From assembly GCF_000247695.1 (NCBI RefSeq), contig NW_004624795.1, positions 12,490,870-12,554,869 on the forward strand: 64,000 nucleotides of DNA, written 5' to 3'. The translations under genes were made by a program, and so were the position numbers. Shown piece by piece: positions 13,111 through 25,340 of the stretch (within the stretch, counting starts at the first letter, position 1; each line of letters starts with the position of its first letter). The notes under the pieces are model-generated. The model did no database searches, was not told the DNA's origin, and saw only the letters and a program-made list of their open reading frames with translations. This DNA is from Heterocephalus glaber. Taxonomy: Eukaryota; Chordata; Mammalia; Rodentia; Bathyergidae.

Positions 13111-14017
13111 GTGACTAGGGTGGGACAGTGGATTAGAGAGAGGAGAGAAGATAGGGCTCCTGGGACTAAGCCTGGGTTTAGCTGGGAAGCATGTTAGTAA
13201 CTGCTGGCGTGTGCTTCTAATCATCTACTTGCCAGATGTTCCTAGAGTCGGAAATGGAGGAGCCCTGCATGATAGTTCCCTGATGAGGAGCAAGGAGCTT
13301 TGCATTGGAAGTGGACTGCGGTTTGCTTGCCAGGTGTTTGCTCCTTCCTAGAACATTTGGAGGGAGGATGGTAAAAGAGGTGTCTCTGCTCCAGCCTGGA
13401 GTCTCGGGCAGCTGCCTTGCTGGTGAAGCCTCTGAAAGCCAGACATCCTGGTAGAAAAAGGGGCCATGAGACTCCTTGCAAAGACCCCTCCCTTTGCAAG
13501 CTCAGATCCACCTCAGAGTTTGAACTGCCAGTGCTGAGCCTGAGGCTCCCAAAACAAAGCACCCTGTGTGCCTAGGCTGATAGGGCACCCATTTCTGGAG
13601 AGATGCAGGTTGTTCAGGATGCTCAGAGCAAGAAGCAAGAGGAACAGGTATCGGAAGATGAAGAATCAGCTTCTGACCTTGTTTCTGGTCCAAAAATTAA
13701 TAGATTCAAAATGCCATGGAAGGTGGCATGAGTATCCTACCCCAGTAAGGGTCCTAGAAGTTCATGAGGAGCCCACAAGGAGACACAGTGAATTAACCCT
13801 GGGGGAATGGAACCAAGATGATCCTCCCGGTATAAATGACCAGTTACTCATCCTGGGACCCTGGGATTGCATCGAGATGGCCGCTCCTGGGCCCTGAGTG
13901 ACTCTGGAGGAGGCCGGCAGGGCAAGGCTGGGAAACAGAGCTGCTGGGGAGCAGGAGCGAGGCCTTCAGTCTGCGTGCCAGCCGCACGTGACACACGCTC
14001 AGGAGAACACTTAGGAA

Positions 14018-14172
14018 AAGCAAACTGAAAGGAAATTATGGAAAGTTCATATGATGGATTATTACACATCCATTAAAATGATGTTTACAGAGAATTTTTA
14101 AATGACATGTGAAATGCTGATGACATAATATTGCATGAAAAAAGCTGTAAAATTTACACACACTATGAATCA
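14018..14172 (+). repeat. Ancient L1 fragment
   Basis: The stretch atggattattacacatccat and ataatattgcatgaaaaaag resembles the 3' part of old L1M elements. It is short and decayed. Confidence 0.55.
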
Positions 14173-14174
14173 GA

Positions 14175-14290
14175 TTAGAATTAGAATCACCTGGGGAGTT
14201 CTTAAGAATACCAATTCCCAGGCCGTGCCTCACACCAAGACTGTCACTTGGACTCGGGCCGGGGGCCACCTGTGCCTTTTAAACAACCCC
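14175..14290 (+). mobile_element. MER5A-like hAT remnant
   Basis: Fragments such as agaatcacctggggagttct and accaattcccaggccgtgcc follow the pattern of this ancient mammalian hAT MITE. It directly follows an L1M piece. Confidence 0.6.
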
Positions 14291-15514
14291 CTTCCCCACC
14301 AAACGACTTGGACATGCTGCCTGGGCTGAGAGTGACAGCACAGAGCAGTGTGCATGGAAGAATTCTCCAGCTGCTACCAGTGGCTCCTTGGGTAGAGGAG
14401 CTGTATGTTGGGTTCAAGTTTGCCTGTAATCATTTGTGAATTTCCCATGGCTTAGCAGGAAACCAGGGCACCATCATCTGAATGGAGAGGCGTGCCTGCT
14501 GATAATCCTAGACAATACTGGGGACCCAAATCAAGGCCCTGCTCTGCGGCCCCTTTCCCCTCCTTGTCCATACTCTATGGGATTCAGCTGTTATGGGCAT
14601 TTATTTTGGTGCAGTTAGTATTGAGGCTGTAATGCCTATGTCATGTTTATCCAGAAAACAACCAACCACAAACAACCTACTTGAGACAAAGGAGAAGCCT
14701 GGTATCATCCCACTGCCTAGCTCCTGTGGATATGACCTGAGTTCATGGGTCACTGGAGTAGATGGCATGGGACGTGTGATGCGCTTGAGCTTTACCCCAC
14801 CGCGGTGCCTGCTGGACCCTGGCTGCCCTTTGGGCTCCACAAGCTGGGGTGGTGGGCAGGTTCTGAGGCTTGGCTGGGTTGGCTCCTCCCCCCCACCCAG
14901 GACTTCTGGGGGAAGGAAACAGTTGGGGCAGAAGGAACTTTCTGAAGGCTCCTCCTCCCCTTTCGGATCTGGGCAGTGAAGCCCAGGCCAGGAGCGGGCA
15001 CTAAGCCACTCCTTGCACTGGCCACTTCATTGATGTTCTGGGTGCCATTAGAGCTCCTGAGCAGAGGGACAGGAAGCTGAGCAGGAAGTGGAGCCATGGC
15101 AGCTCTAATAGGAATCAAGCTTTCACCCATTTTGGACCCCGTTTCTCCCTGAGCTCTGGGAACCAGCAGTAGAGTGTGAACCACCAACCTCTGACTGCCT
15201 GTCACCACAGAGGAGGGGCAGGCACCAGCAGGGACAGTTCCACTGTGCCAGGCTTCACCACCCCTTAACTCTTCCCCCCTTGCACTGAACTGAGACTGGG
15301 CTGACCTCAGGACCAGGACCATGAGCACAGAGGACACACATTAGGGAAAGCACAGGTTCCTGCTCAGAGGGAACATAGTGCCCCTACCCAGGACCCAAGG
15401 AGCCCACCTCCCTGGCCAGCCATCCCCTGGGGCCCATTTCCAGCAGACCTAGTGTTTTACCTTGCCTTTCCTCCTAGATGCTGGATGTCTGGGGAGAGGC
15501 AAGACCTTTTCCCC

Positions 15515-15670
15515 TTGTCCTTTGATTTACCTTATAGCTCTATGCCTTGGGTTTCTCTTGGTTTGACATGGGGCTAATAATCCCTTCTGAGATCCCTCAT
15601 TGGATGATTGGGTGGCTACAGTGAAATAACCTCTGGGAATGGTTTTGAAAAGACAGTGGTAAAATAATAA
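15515..15670 (+). repeat. MIR SINE
   Basis: tatgccttgggtttctcttg and gacatggggctaataatccc fit a diverged MIR, followed by an AT-rich run to about 15690. Confidence 0.5.
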
Positions 15671-16639
15671 CAGTAATTATAATAATGACACTTTGAGAGC
15701 AAATCCAGACACTCGTCAATTCTTTTTCTCTCTGCTTCCAGCCGAGCAGGTGAACAGCTCACATCAGATGGGAAAATCAATACTTTCTACAGCTGACCAT
15801 GTGCCTCTAGCCCCCTCCCCAAATCAGAAGGGTCCCAAGCCCTGTCTTTACAAGTGCCCATTTCCCTCCATATCATCTTGACCTGTCCAAAACTACCCTT
15901 GTTCTCCAGCACCCCAAAGGAGGGAGTTGTATAATTAGGACAAATAATTTTTTCTGTCTGATTTGGTGAGTGAGGTGGGGGAGCTGGAAAGAAGATCAGC
16001 AGCTCCAAAGAGTGGATCAGGGGATAGACAGGTAAAGACAGGTGACCCTAACAGGTGTGCGCTGCAGAATCAGATCCACAGGCTGGAGCTTGCTGGGAAT
16101 CGGGGAGGATTTGGTATCGCCCAAGAGGAATGTCACAGGTTCGGATAAGGAGTCAGAGGTTTAATCAGCAAAGCTATTTAGGTCCCAGTAAGTCTAACTG
16201 TGAGAATTATTTTGAGCTTCATCCTGTTGCAGAAACGTTGAGTTCACTAAGCAAGATGGTATTTGGCACCAGCAGCCTTGAAAGGAGCAAGGACTTGCCA
16301 CAGCAGCCTCCAGGACGAAAGGATTTACAGAACCCTGGAGCCCAAGGCTGGCACCCAGTAGTTTCTGTGGGCACAGTCTCAGAACTCTAGTTTCTGAGGA
16401 GTTGCTTTTAAAAGACCAATCTGTTTATCCTTTTCCTTAAAGAAATCTGTCCTGAATTAGCACTACTCTGTGCCTGCTTTTTTCCATCCGTTTTGTCATC
16501 TTGAGGCATGGCTGATTGAGCTTTAGGTACTTCCTGGCACCTAAGCAGGTGCTAAGGCAACATTGATGGAAACAGGAAGGCTGGCATTCCAGAGGGAGAG
16601 CACACAGAGCCTGTCCTGCCCCGGAGCTGACATGTCTGC

Positions 16640-17110
16640 TGAGGCAGACTCCCACCCCCCAGGTCGGGGCAGAGGGCTGGGCTGGGCCAACCTTTGACCG
16701 TCAGCATGGCGCCGCATTTGGGCAGCACCTGCCGCCCTGCCGCCTTGATTTAGATTAGTCTGGATTTAGGTTTCCCTTGTAAACTCTATCTTTAACTAAG
16801 CTGACCAGATACTGGCTGAGATAGCTGTAACTTATGGGGGTTAGGTGACTGGCACTATGGTAACAGAGACATGGAATTGCCACACAAGTGTGGATGTGCC
16901 CAGCAGTTGGGCCTGAGAATCCTAGATGGACAGAGCGCAGGTAGGAGCCCCCTCTGGATCTCACTGCATGCACCCAATAAAGAGCTCCCAGGACCCCTCT
17001 ATGCTCCACTGTATTCCTGGCGACCAGCATCAGTGTCCCCACTATTTTTCTGTTTTGGCTACTCGTCTGTATCAAGATACTGGCTTACATCTGTAGTTCA
17101 CAAGTCCACT
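16640..17110 (+). repeat. Possible solo LTR of an endogenous retrovirus
   Basis: It is a repeat-like block, unlike the surrounding intron, with an AATAAA signal at 16977-16982 followed by a pyrimidine-rich stretch (gacccctctatgctccact), as in an LTR R-U5 region. A possible TG start lies near 16633. I could not confirm boundary duplications, and no gag, pol or env sequence lies beside it. Confidence 0.4.
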
Positions 17111-17194
17111 GATCCTTATAATGATGGGTGAAGCAATAATAGCATTATAATAATAATAATATATAGTGATTGTATTTGGTAACCAGCAGCTTCT

Positions 17195-17460
17195 GCTTGG
17201 TGATCCCTTAAGATACGTCATGTTCAGTGCAAAGTACTCTGCTACATTATCTCATTGGAGGATGTTACTGAGATTTCCATTTTTCAGATTCATTCATTCA
17301 TTTGACAAAAGTTTGTTGAATTCAAGTTCTAGATACAGGGAATTCAGCTATGAACGTGTAAACTAAAATCTTCCTGAAACAAGGAAACTGAGCCTGTTGA
17401 GGCCCTGTGATCTGCTCAGAGTGATGCGACCCAGGAGGATGGGCCTGGGATCATTCCCCG
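17195..17460 (-). repeat. MIR split by an L2-like insert
   Basis: The MIR sequence breaks after atttccatttttcag (17288) and resumes at gaaacaaggaaactgagcct (about 17377). The insert begins attcattcattcatttgac and looks like an L2 3' end. Confidence 0.55.
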
Positions 17461-17639
17461 CCTCGCTCCAGACCTTCTGAGCATCCTGGGCCCCACACTT
17501 ATCTGCAAGGATAACTGGTCCATCAGTTGGCCTCATTTATATGGCAGCTTATCCAGGGCTGTGTTAGCACTAAGCCTTCTGCTTGTTCTGGTTGCCCTTC
17601 CAAGGGCTAATGGAGAGGAAAGCCCAGGCTTCAGGGAGA

Positions 17640-17830
17640 AACCTGGGCTTGGGTCCCAGCTCAGTCACTCACTAATGGAGAGAAGCCACTGACAAGTGAC
17701 TTCACTTTGCTGAGTATGCTATCAAAATGAGATAACATTACCTGTCTGGAGGGCAGCTGGAAGGATTAGAGATCATGCATATGCAAGGGCTGAGTGTGAC
17801 TTGGATAAGTGGCCGGTGGTGGTGTGGTAC
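17640..17830 (+). repeat. MIR SINE
   Basis: gtgacttcactttgctgagt, atgagataacattacctgtc and agctggaaggattagagat follow MIR order. Confidence 0.65.
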
Positions 17831-19531
17831 TGAGGAATGTGAGCTACTGGAAAGGAAAATGGCTAATCCTAGAGGAGACAAAGCCAGAAGATAGCTCTAG
17901 GCCTGCCCCAGTGTGTCAGGATTGTTCAGTCCAAGTTGGGAATGGATCCCCAGCCCCTGCACCGACCCATCATCTGGGCCCCAGAACTGCTACTGGTCCT
18001 GTGGAGAGAGTGAATGACCAAGGCCTTACTTAACTCCTGGCCTTTCCCCAGCCTGTCCAGAGACGCCAGCTTTCCCCATCATCATGTGGTTGTAGCCCTT
18101 TACAAACCAATGAAGTACAACAAGTACATCCATTAGACCTTCTGGCAGGCAGAAATCAGGGAGAAGCAGAATTCAGGACCCTCATGAGTCTGCAGCATAG
18201 GTCCCTGCATGGGGACAGCTTCCTTCTGAGGGGTGGGCTGTGGGCATTGAGTGGAGAGGCCAGTGTGCACCAGCGCTCAGATCCCAGGTTAGGAACACTG
18301 TTTTGGGTCTCCTCTCCCCATGGTGAGCCTCTAGCGGCCCTTCTCAGCCTCTCATAGTGTTGTCATTCTGGACAGAAAGCCTGGGCACACTGTTCTGAGT
18401 GTAGCAGTAGGAGGTGACACTTGGCAGGGCGAGGGTCTCTCTAGATGTGCTCTGTCCTCTGCCTTTCATCTTCTACCGAGTACAGCAGAGCTTTTGACTT
18501 CATAGAAATGAGCAGAGTACTTCCTCTCTTGGCCATCAGAGACAAAAATACTGCATTCTGTTTTGGCTTTAAATCCCAGCTGGAATAGATTCGTGCCCTG
18601 GCTTTCTTCCAGATGGTCCCATCTGGTCCCATCCCCTCCACGGCAGCCCTTGGATGGTGCAGCTCAATCATGCAGAGCCCATGCTTAGGAGGCCCAGGCT
18701 TTGTTGGCCTTGTGGTTTCTGTGACACCATTTCCCCTAGATGTTCAAACGTCCTGTCTTGTTGGTGGAAGTGGCAAAACCAAATTAGATTTGGCTTTGTG
18801 CAGCGGCTTGGTTGGAGCAGCCAGCTGAACCTCTTCAGTCTCATCTTTCTGTTCCTGCTTGGGCCTTCCAAGCCACAGCCGCCTGGGGAACTGGGAATGT
18901 TCAGCAGAGCTTTTGCAAGTGGGCTTCCAGAGAAGGAGGCGGGCTCTGATTGGCCAGGCCCCAGGTTCTTGGCGTTAACTTCTTTCCTGCTCTCCTTCTC
19001 CTGCTCTTCTCTCCCTCACCCCAGCCCTTCAACTCGGCAGATTCTGCCCTGGGAACCAGCCTCTGGGTAGAAACTGAAAAGGGAGATGTTGGACTGAAGA
19101 GGGAACCAGGGGCTCCTTTTCTTATTTCAAAGTTGGCCTGAAACTGACTGTCTCTGGTCATAACTGATTTAGTCTTTGAAAAGAAAATCCATCTGTGTAT
19201 CAGAGAGAAACCGACTGCAGGCCATCGTCCAAAGCCATCCATTCCCATGATCAGTCGGGATTTGCCAAGCACCTGTTCTGTTCTGGGCTCTGGTCGGGGG
19301 TGCCGGGTGTAGTGGGGAACCAGGCCGACAGCAGTTCTGGAGCTCATCTTCCATAGATCCAACTTTGCACTCTGGCTGAGGGGGGTTAAGGGTTGTGGTT
19401 TCTCCCAAATTTGAAGGAGAGGCTGGGTCTTACTCATTCCCCCATTGCATCCTAAAGGTGCAACCAAGCCACTTCCTTATCATAGGTGTCCAATTAATAC
19501 CCATCTGATTACCAGTATGTTTGTTTATTTA

Positions 19532-19612
19532 TTTTTTGGGTACCGGGGATCAAACTCGGGTCCTTGCGCTTGTGCAGCAGGTGGCAAAACTACTGAGCTA
19601 AATCCCTGGCCC
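19532..19612 (-). repeat. ID-like SINE
   Basis: This is the - strand copy of the same tRNA-derived unit (ggtaccggggatcaaact on +, ending ctaaatccctggccc). The flanks are T-rich and the duplication is imperfect, so it is somewhat older than the copy at 12470. Confidence 0.88.
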
Positions 19613-20199
19613 TAGTTTTATTTTTTGCCAAACTTGATAAGTGATAGACAAGCAAGAGAAAAGGACAAAGCCAAATGCTTTGAGATAGTAGGAGGAGCCC
19701 CTGCCTGCTGGAGATGATTAAGAAATAAAGAGAAAGCTTTTCTTGGAGTCATGATGAAAGCCCAGGAGGAGAGTGGGGTTTTGTTTATGAAAAGGGTTAT
19801 AACTTAAGCTGTTCAGGAGCACAGCAGTTACATGGCGTGAGGTGCTTCTTAGCTCATTTGGACTCCTTTGCAGGTGGCTGAGTCACCGTTCTTGCATCCT
19901 CTGACACGGCCCCTTCTGGTCCTGTGGGGCTTCTCTTCCCAGCAGGTCACTGGGTCCTCCAGAGGCTGTGGATGATCTCCTTCTTCACCACCACCACCCC
20001 CACCCAGCTAAGCTCTGGAAAAACAGCCAAGTGCTCAGCAAAGTGAGGAACCTGGCTTTCCTTCTAACACCCCCTCCCCTTGTTGAGAAATCCCATTATC
20101 TGGGAGAATGATTGTGAAACTCCAGTCTGTCTGCCACTGAGCTGTGGGCTGTTCTTCTCACTGCCTCCACCCCTACCTGAGAGGGTCCCCTCATCTGTC

Positions 20200-21200
20200 T
20201 GCAGGGGGAAGATGAATATCTATATATTAAAGCTTTGAGCATCTATAAATCTGAGTTGATTCTCTGCTGGTGACAGCCCAAGCTCTTTCTCACCACGTTT
20301 GACACGACCTAATGGGTTTACAGTTGTCTGAGTGCTTCTCTGAAGCAAATGAAAGCGCTTAGTTAGGGGACGCGTGAAATGGCATTGTTTGTTCTGGGCA
20401 CTGCTGCAAAGCCGGAGGATCATCCGTACATACCCACCCTGTGCTTCAGCCGCCCGCACACCAAGGGGCTCCCGCCAGCCTGCCTTTCTGCGTGCGGCCT
20501 GCAGGACGTGGAGGGCAGCGACCATCCCAGCTGCGTTAATTTTGCCAGGAAGTTGGGGCTAATTGGGAACAGAAGGGATGCCCAGGGGATGAGGAGAGGG
20601 GAGAGAGAGGGAGGGTCTCACCAAGGTAGAGGAGTGACAAATATTTACTTGTAGCAAGACAAGAGTAAAAACAAGAAAGCCTCCTAATGAGAGCTTTGGG
20701 GCGGTTTGTGCTTGCAGTTCTCAGGGGCCAGCAAGTGTGGGCTGCTGTGATTAGCTGCCTTGCTGCTTGGCGCAAGACCAATTCCTCTTTTCAATATCAA
20801 GTTTCATAAGTGTGGAACAATAACAAATCATTATAAACCCTCTGGGAGTGGTGGGTGGGTGGCGGTGGAGGGTTTTTTCCTCCCCCTTCCTCTTCTGTAA
20901 ACCCATCTTTCCAGCTCAGGTACATTTTTCCCATTGTAAATAGAGAATGGCAAGGGAGGAATTGTGTCTCAGAAACTTGCTGTATTGTTAATCTGTTATT
21001 AGGCACAAGTCTTAACACCAGGCTGGGTGCTCAGATGCCTCATTGTGAGCTCGGGATGGAATTACGCATCATGAATAAAAACCGCTGTCAACATGCATTG
21101 GTTTCAAAACATTAGAGCATATGGTATGTGATTATCTGTATTGTCAAGTGCAATAAAGTGAATTTGGATATAATAAAGAATGTAATATTTTAGAAATTTG
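20200..21200. promoter_or_regulatory. Repeat-poor block, candidate conserved non-coding element
   Basis: No repeat was recognised. It is AT-rich with phrases such as ctgcgttaattttgccagg and caataacaaatcattataaa. Enhancer function is inference only. Confidence 0.3.
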
Positions 21201-21734
21201 GTAATAAACTAAGGAAAGGATGACAGCTGAGGTTCCTTTAGGCCCCAGACACAAATAAATTGAAGTTACTGGTCTCTACGGCTAAGCGGCAGAATGGCCA
21301 CAACATGGCTGGCTGTGTGCTGTGATTTTCACGTCAGGGAAGCACTGCTGGCTCTCATTTGCCATCCCTGGGGAACACAGAGATGATCCAGCTCCTGTTT
21401 GGATGACTGGAGGAGGTGGTAGAAAGCCAGGCCTAGCCTTCACACCTTCACACCAGGCCTACCTCCACATGGGGCCCACCCACGGCAGGCAGTGAAAGCA
21501 ACTATCTCTGCTGGAGGGCAGTGTTGTGCCAGGCGTCAGGGCATCCTAAGGCCCCTTCAGCCCTCTTTGCTCCCATTTGGTCAACAAAGAAGGATGGCTC
21601 CAAATGCAAGAATCCTGAGCAGTTCTCTGGCAGAGGCAGCCATTTTCTGGAGCCCGCATCCCACAGAGGCTAATGATGAAGGCTCTTCATTCGGCACATC
21701 AGTAAATAAGAACAGATTTATATAGAGAGGCGTG

Positions 21735-21925
21735 GATGTGTCAGGCCCTGAAGAGGGCTAGAGATTGTATTTAGCTTCTTGTGTAGTGTCTCACTTGAAG
21801 TCCCTGCAGCTCTGTAATGGTCTTACCCTCACATCGTGGATGAGCATGTTGAGGCAGCTAAATTGTAGAACTGAGGTTCTGATGACTGTCTTAAATGCAA
21901 AGCTTGGACTTTTGCCACTACTGTT
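21735..21925 (-). repeat. MIR SINE
   Basis: Antisense MIR-like block (cctgaagagggctagagat, atgttgaggcagctaaattg). Confidence 0.45.
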
Positions 21926-22889
21926 ATCTACAATGAAGGGGGCTCATTCCAGTCACAGTCCACAAATAAAAGCCCACGAGTCAGAAGGCCTCACGACAGA
22001 AAACCATTAAATTACTAGGCACCTAGGGCCTTGAAAGAATGGGCCAGATAAGACAGTTGTAACCAGTGACTGACTCGCCTCTCTGTCTTACACTTGGGCC
22101 TAGAGAGGCTGGTCCACACTTACTCTTCTTTGGATTTCCCTGAGATCTGACTCCTGAATCCTGGCTCCAGCAAGGGGGGCCCGTTTGTTGTCACCTAACA
22201 ATTTTCCATGGCCCTGCCCTTGTTGGCCTCTGGAATGGGCTCCTGCCCTGGCCAAGTTTATTTGATGAAGGCTGAGGCAGGACCTTTTTGCATTTCCTGT
22301 GGACTGCTTTCATATTTCTGACCTCGAACTTCCCCTTGGCCCTGACTTCCATCTTCAGAACTTGCCTTAGCCCCCAGCTTCCAGGAAACCCCAGGGGGAG
22401 GCCACACCCCCACACTGGGCCCTTTCCTTCCTCCCCAGGCTGTTCTGGCTCTTCTAGTCCTGGCCTCCAGTGCCTGTCTTGCTTGCTGCCCAACCAGGTG
22501 GACTATTTAGTATTAAGTGTAAAGAATTGGAAGTACCACCGTCGGGCCAGGCTAAAGCAGTTTGGATGGCTGGGAACAAAGAAGACCTTTAGTCCATTTC
22601 ATGCCTGGATACCTCTGTAATTCCCGGGACAGGATGGGAAGAGGCTTGAGTAAACCCCTCTGGCCTGGGGACCTTGTAACCAGCTTTCCACTGGAGATGA
22701 CAGCAAGAGCAGTTCCAGAAACATCTAAGTCACTTGGGTTGGCTTGGTCACCTCGGGGCAGAGAGTCCGCTAGAGTCTGTACCACCTCAGCCAGTGTTTA
22801 CTTACAGCTGAAGTGTTTTCACATCTCAGCTAGTGGTCCACTTATTCCGAGTAGTGTTGGGCCCACAATCCTTATGTAAGATCTACACC

Positions 22890-23065
22890 TTTGTGCAGGC
22901 ATGATAACAAGGACTCATGTTACTTCATTCAATCCTGGTGCCAGCCCCGTGAGGTCAGCATCTTTATTCCTGTTTTATAGATAGGGAAACAGAGTCGAGG
23001 AGGTCAGTGGCTTGCCCCGAATCATGCAGGCAGTGTGTGGCACAGATGGGATTTCTAGCACATCC
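22890..23065 (-). repeat. MIR SINE
   Basis: cctgttttatagatagggaa, acagagtcgaggaggtcagt and gcagtgtgtggcacagatgg form a clear antisense MIR. Confidence 0.75.
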
Positions 23066-23339
23066 TCAGATCCAAGATAACAGCCCTCCCAGTGGTCCAG
23101 GGCCTCGCTGTGTTGATTTCTCTGCCCAAACCCTTTCATGTGGACCCCTTTGAGTTGGTGGCACTGAGTGACTTCTGATCTTCAGATAATTTCCTTTGGG
23201 CAAAATAGGGCTTGACTCAAAGTCTCCAAGCTTTAACTTCAACATATTCTCAGCGCTTGCAAAGGGACTGAGGGTGAACCCCACAGAACACTTCCCCCTT
23301 GCTCTGGCATCCCAGAGCTGCCCCCCGACAGCCACCCGC

Positions 23340-23530
23340 CCCTCTGAACAACTGGTGAAATTGAACTGAATGCTCCTAATGATCTGTGAATGTATTAATC
23401 CTACTTTCTGTTAATTAACAATATGATAAAACCGGCATTTTGTAAGTTGGCGCTTAACACATGTTTTAGCAATTATGTACTTAGTGGTTTGGATTCAGAA
23501 TGCTAATAGAATAAAATTTTAATGAAGATA
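23340..23530. promoter_or_regulatory. AT-rich repeat-free block, candidate conserved element
   Basis: It contains the palindrome TTAATTAA at 23411-23418 and several homeodomain-type cores in 190 bases, next to but separate from the hAT fossil. Confidence 0.3.
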
Positions 23531-24059
23531 CGATGCGATGAAAAATGGATCGAGAAGAGTTCAGGTATGGCTGCCGTCAACGTGCAGGAGGTAGGGGGCT
23601 CAGTTGGAGGGTGAAGACCCCAGATGCCTCTGAGCCCTTGGTACCGCCCAGGCCAGAGGAGCAGGAGGTGCTGGTGTGGGTGAGTTCTTGGCACCGTGAG
23701 CCTCTCAGTCATGGGCAGGGCTGCATTCCAGCTGGCTGTCACTGAAGGTACCCGTCCCGTCCATCCCTTTCGTTTAGCAGTCTCCGTGACTGAGCAGTGA
23801 CTTCAGAACCAGAGTCCGGGACATATGGGCCCCCTTTTTTTGGAATAGGAATCTCCAAAACTGAGCATGCACCCCCCCCATTTATTTTCTTTAATTCCCC
23901 CATTTATATACAGGTACTACTGTGTTAATATATCATGTATATGATAAAACCTACAAAAAATAGGAACTTAATAGCATACATTTGCAATGAACCATTTTTA
24001 GAATTTTATTAATAATGAAAGCAATGTGTTTTGTGAGAACAATTTGATTGAATGTGATA

Positions 24060-24520
24060 CTTTTTTAAAAAACATCCTTCACACTTGGATCCAGCTCTAA
24101 ATGTGGATTCTAAGTTTCTTATTTTGATACTTGGTTTTTATGCTCAGCATAACCGAAAAACACACACGACACGCAGATCCCAGTGGAAGAAGCACGTTCA
24201 CAGTGCTGACTAAATCATGATACTAATTTTTCAATCCCATCCTCCAATTATGCAAAGGATTTTGTTGAAATTCAACTTGTAAATTTCCATCTTCTCTGAT
24301 GTCAATCAGTTCTTCATGCAAACTAATCAAGTGTTGCATTTTTGTATTTTTAACAAATGGATTTAAAACCCACTGAAATGTGTCATTTTTTGAACAAACG
24401 AGTGTTTACAATTGTGTTTCCGGGTTTTAAAAGTATGCAGACAGAAGAGCTTTTGTGGATGACCCGGTTAACATCACTTTTAGCAACAAAATCATGTAAC
24501 AGTGGAAATATTTTCCAAAC
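24060..24520 (-). pseudogene. Fossil hAT-family transposase fragment (C-terminal dimerisation region)
   Basis: Read on the - strand, about 24373 down to 24060 keeps one frame with recognisable hAT (ZBED/SCAND3/Charlie-like) transposase features. First comes FQWVLNPFV with a following acidic stretch (LHEELIDIRED, LQVEFQQNPLHNW). Then come LLPLGSACRVCFSV and MLSIKTKYQNKKLRI, which match the family pattern of a Tyr/Leu-Cys-Glu-x-x-Phe-Ser block followed by I-K-T-K-Y-R-N-x-L. The frame is broken by stops at 24223-24225, 24097-24099 and 24079-24081. An upstream part (FPLLHDFVAKSDVN, near 24470-24515) lies in another frame, so there is also a frameshift. It is therefore a dead remnant, not a gene. 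The closest source family is from memory; a decayed domesticated copy is possible but less likely. Confidence 0.75.
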
Positions 24521-25059
24521 TTTGGTTCTCCAGGTGCTTTCTCCGGAAGCATCAGTTTCTGCTGAAAGCAGGCTCTTCCTCACCCCCTGAGTGGCTGCTT
24601 GTCCCAGCGGATCAGAACACGGTTTGAGAGGTTATGCGGCTGCAGAGGCACCTGGCTAAGGGCAAGAAAAGGGTGGTTGCCACTTCTCTGTTGCTGACAT
24701 GTGCCTGTGTCCTTCCCATTATCTCCAGTCCACATTTTCTTCACAATTGCCTACTTTGGAGGAGATTGCTTTACTTAAAGCCAGATCACAGAATCTGTGC
24801 ATCCCTTTACTATCCCATGTAAGCAGGACAAGGTACCAGTATTGCTTGCCCTGGCCCATTCAAAGCATTTCCTCTCTTTTTCCATCGATTTATAAGCTAC
24901 TGTGTAAGCCAAGTGTCTCTTGAGGGCACCAAGATCATTCAATCCATACATTAAATACTAATGAAGCTTAAATTATTTTCAGAAAAAAAATTTTTTTAAT
25001 TAGGTATTATACATTTTCCTGTCTCCCAGCATTTCCTAACCCTAACCGTACATCCGGGT

Positions 25060-25340
25060 CACCTGGGGAGATTCTGAAACATACAGATGCTGAGTGTTGT
25101 TACTTCAGATCTAAGTCAATTCTGAAGATGGGGCCTGGACACCAGCTTCATTTCTTCAAAGTTTGCCTATGTGATTCTGATGGGAAAACCACTGTTGAGA
25201 GCACTGTTCCAGACCAGTGCTTCTCATATTTTAATTTGCATTAAATTTACCTGGGGGACTTGTTAAAAATGCAGATTCATGTTCAGTAGGGCCTGGGCGG
25301 AGCCCGGGATTCTGCATTTGTAGCCCCTTGGGAGGCCATG
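25060..25340. mobile_element. Two adjacent MER5A-like hAT remnants
   Basis: The first part has gtcacctggggagattctga and ends with aaaccactgttgagagcac. The second starts agaccagtgcttctcatat and has acctgggggacttgttaaaa, then aaatgcagattcatg and gggattctgcatttgtag. Both resemble the same old hAT MITE. Confidence 0.65.

Noticed and set aside
13568..13897. Basic peptide frame starting MPRLIGHPFLERCR
   Set aside because: Arg-rich start looked protein-like, but the rest has no domain and there is no sign of a retrocopy tail or duplication.
25036..25050. Telomere-like cctaaccctaacc
   Set aside because: Only two units; far too short to be an interstitial telomeric array.
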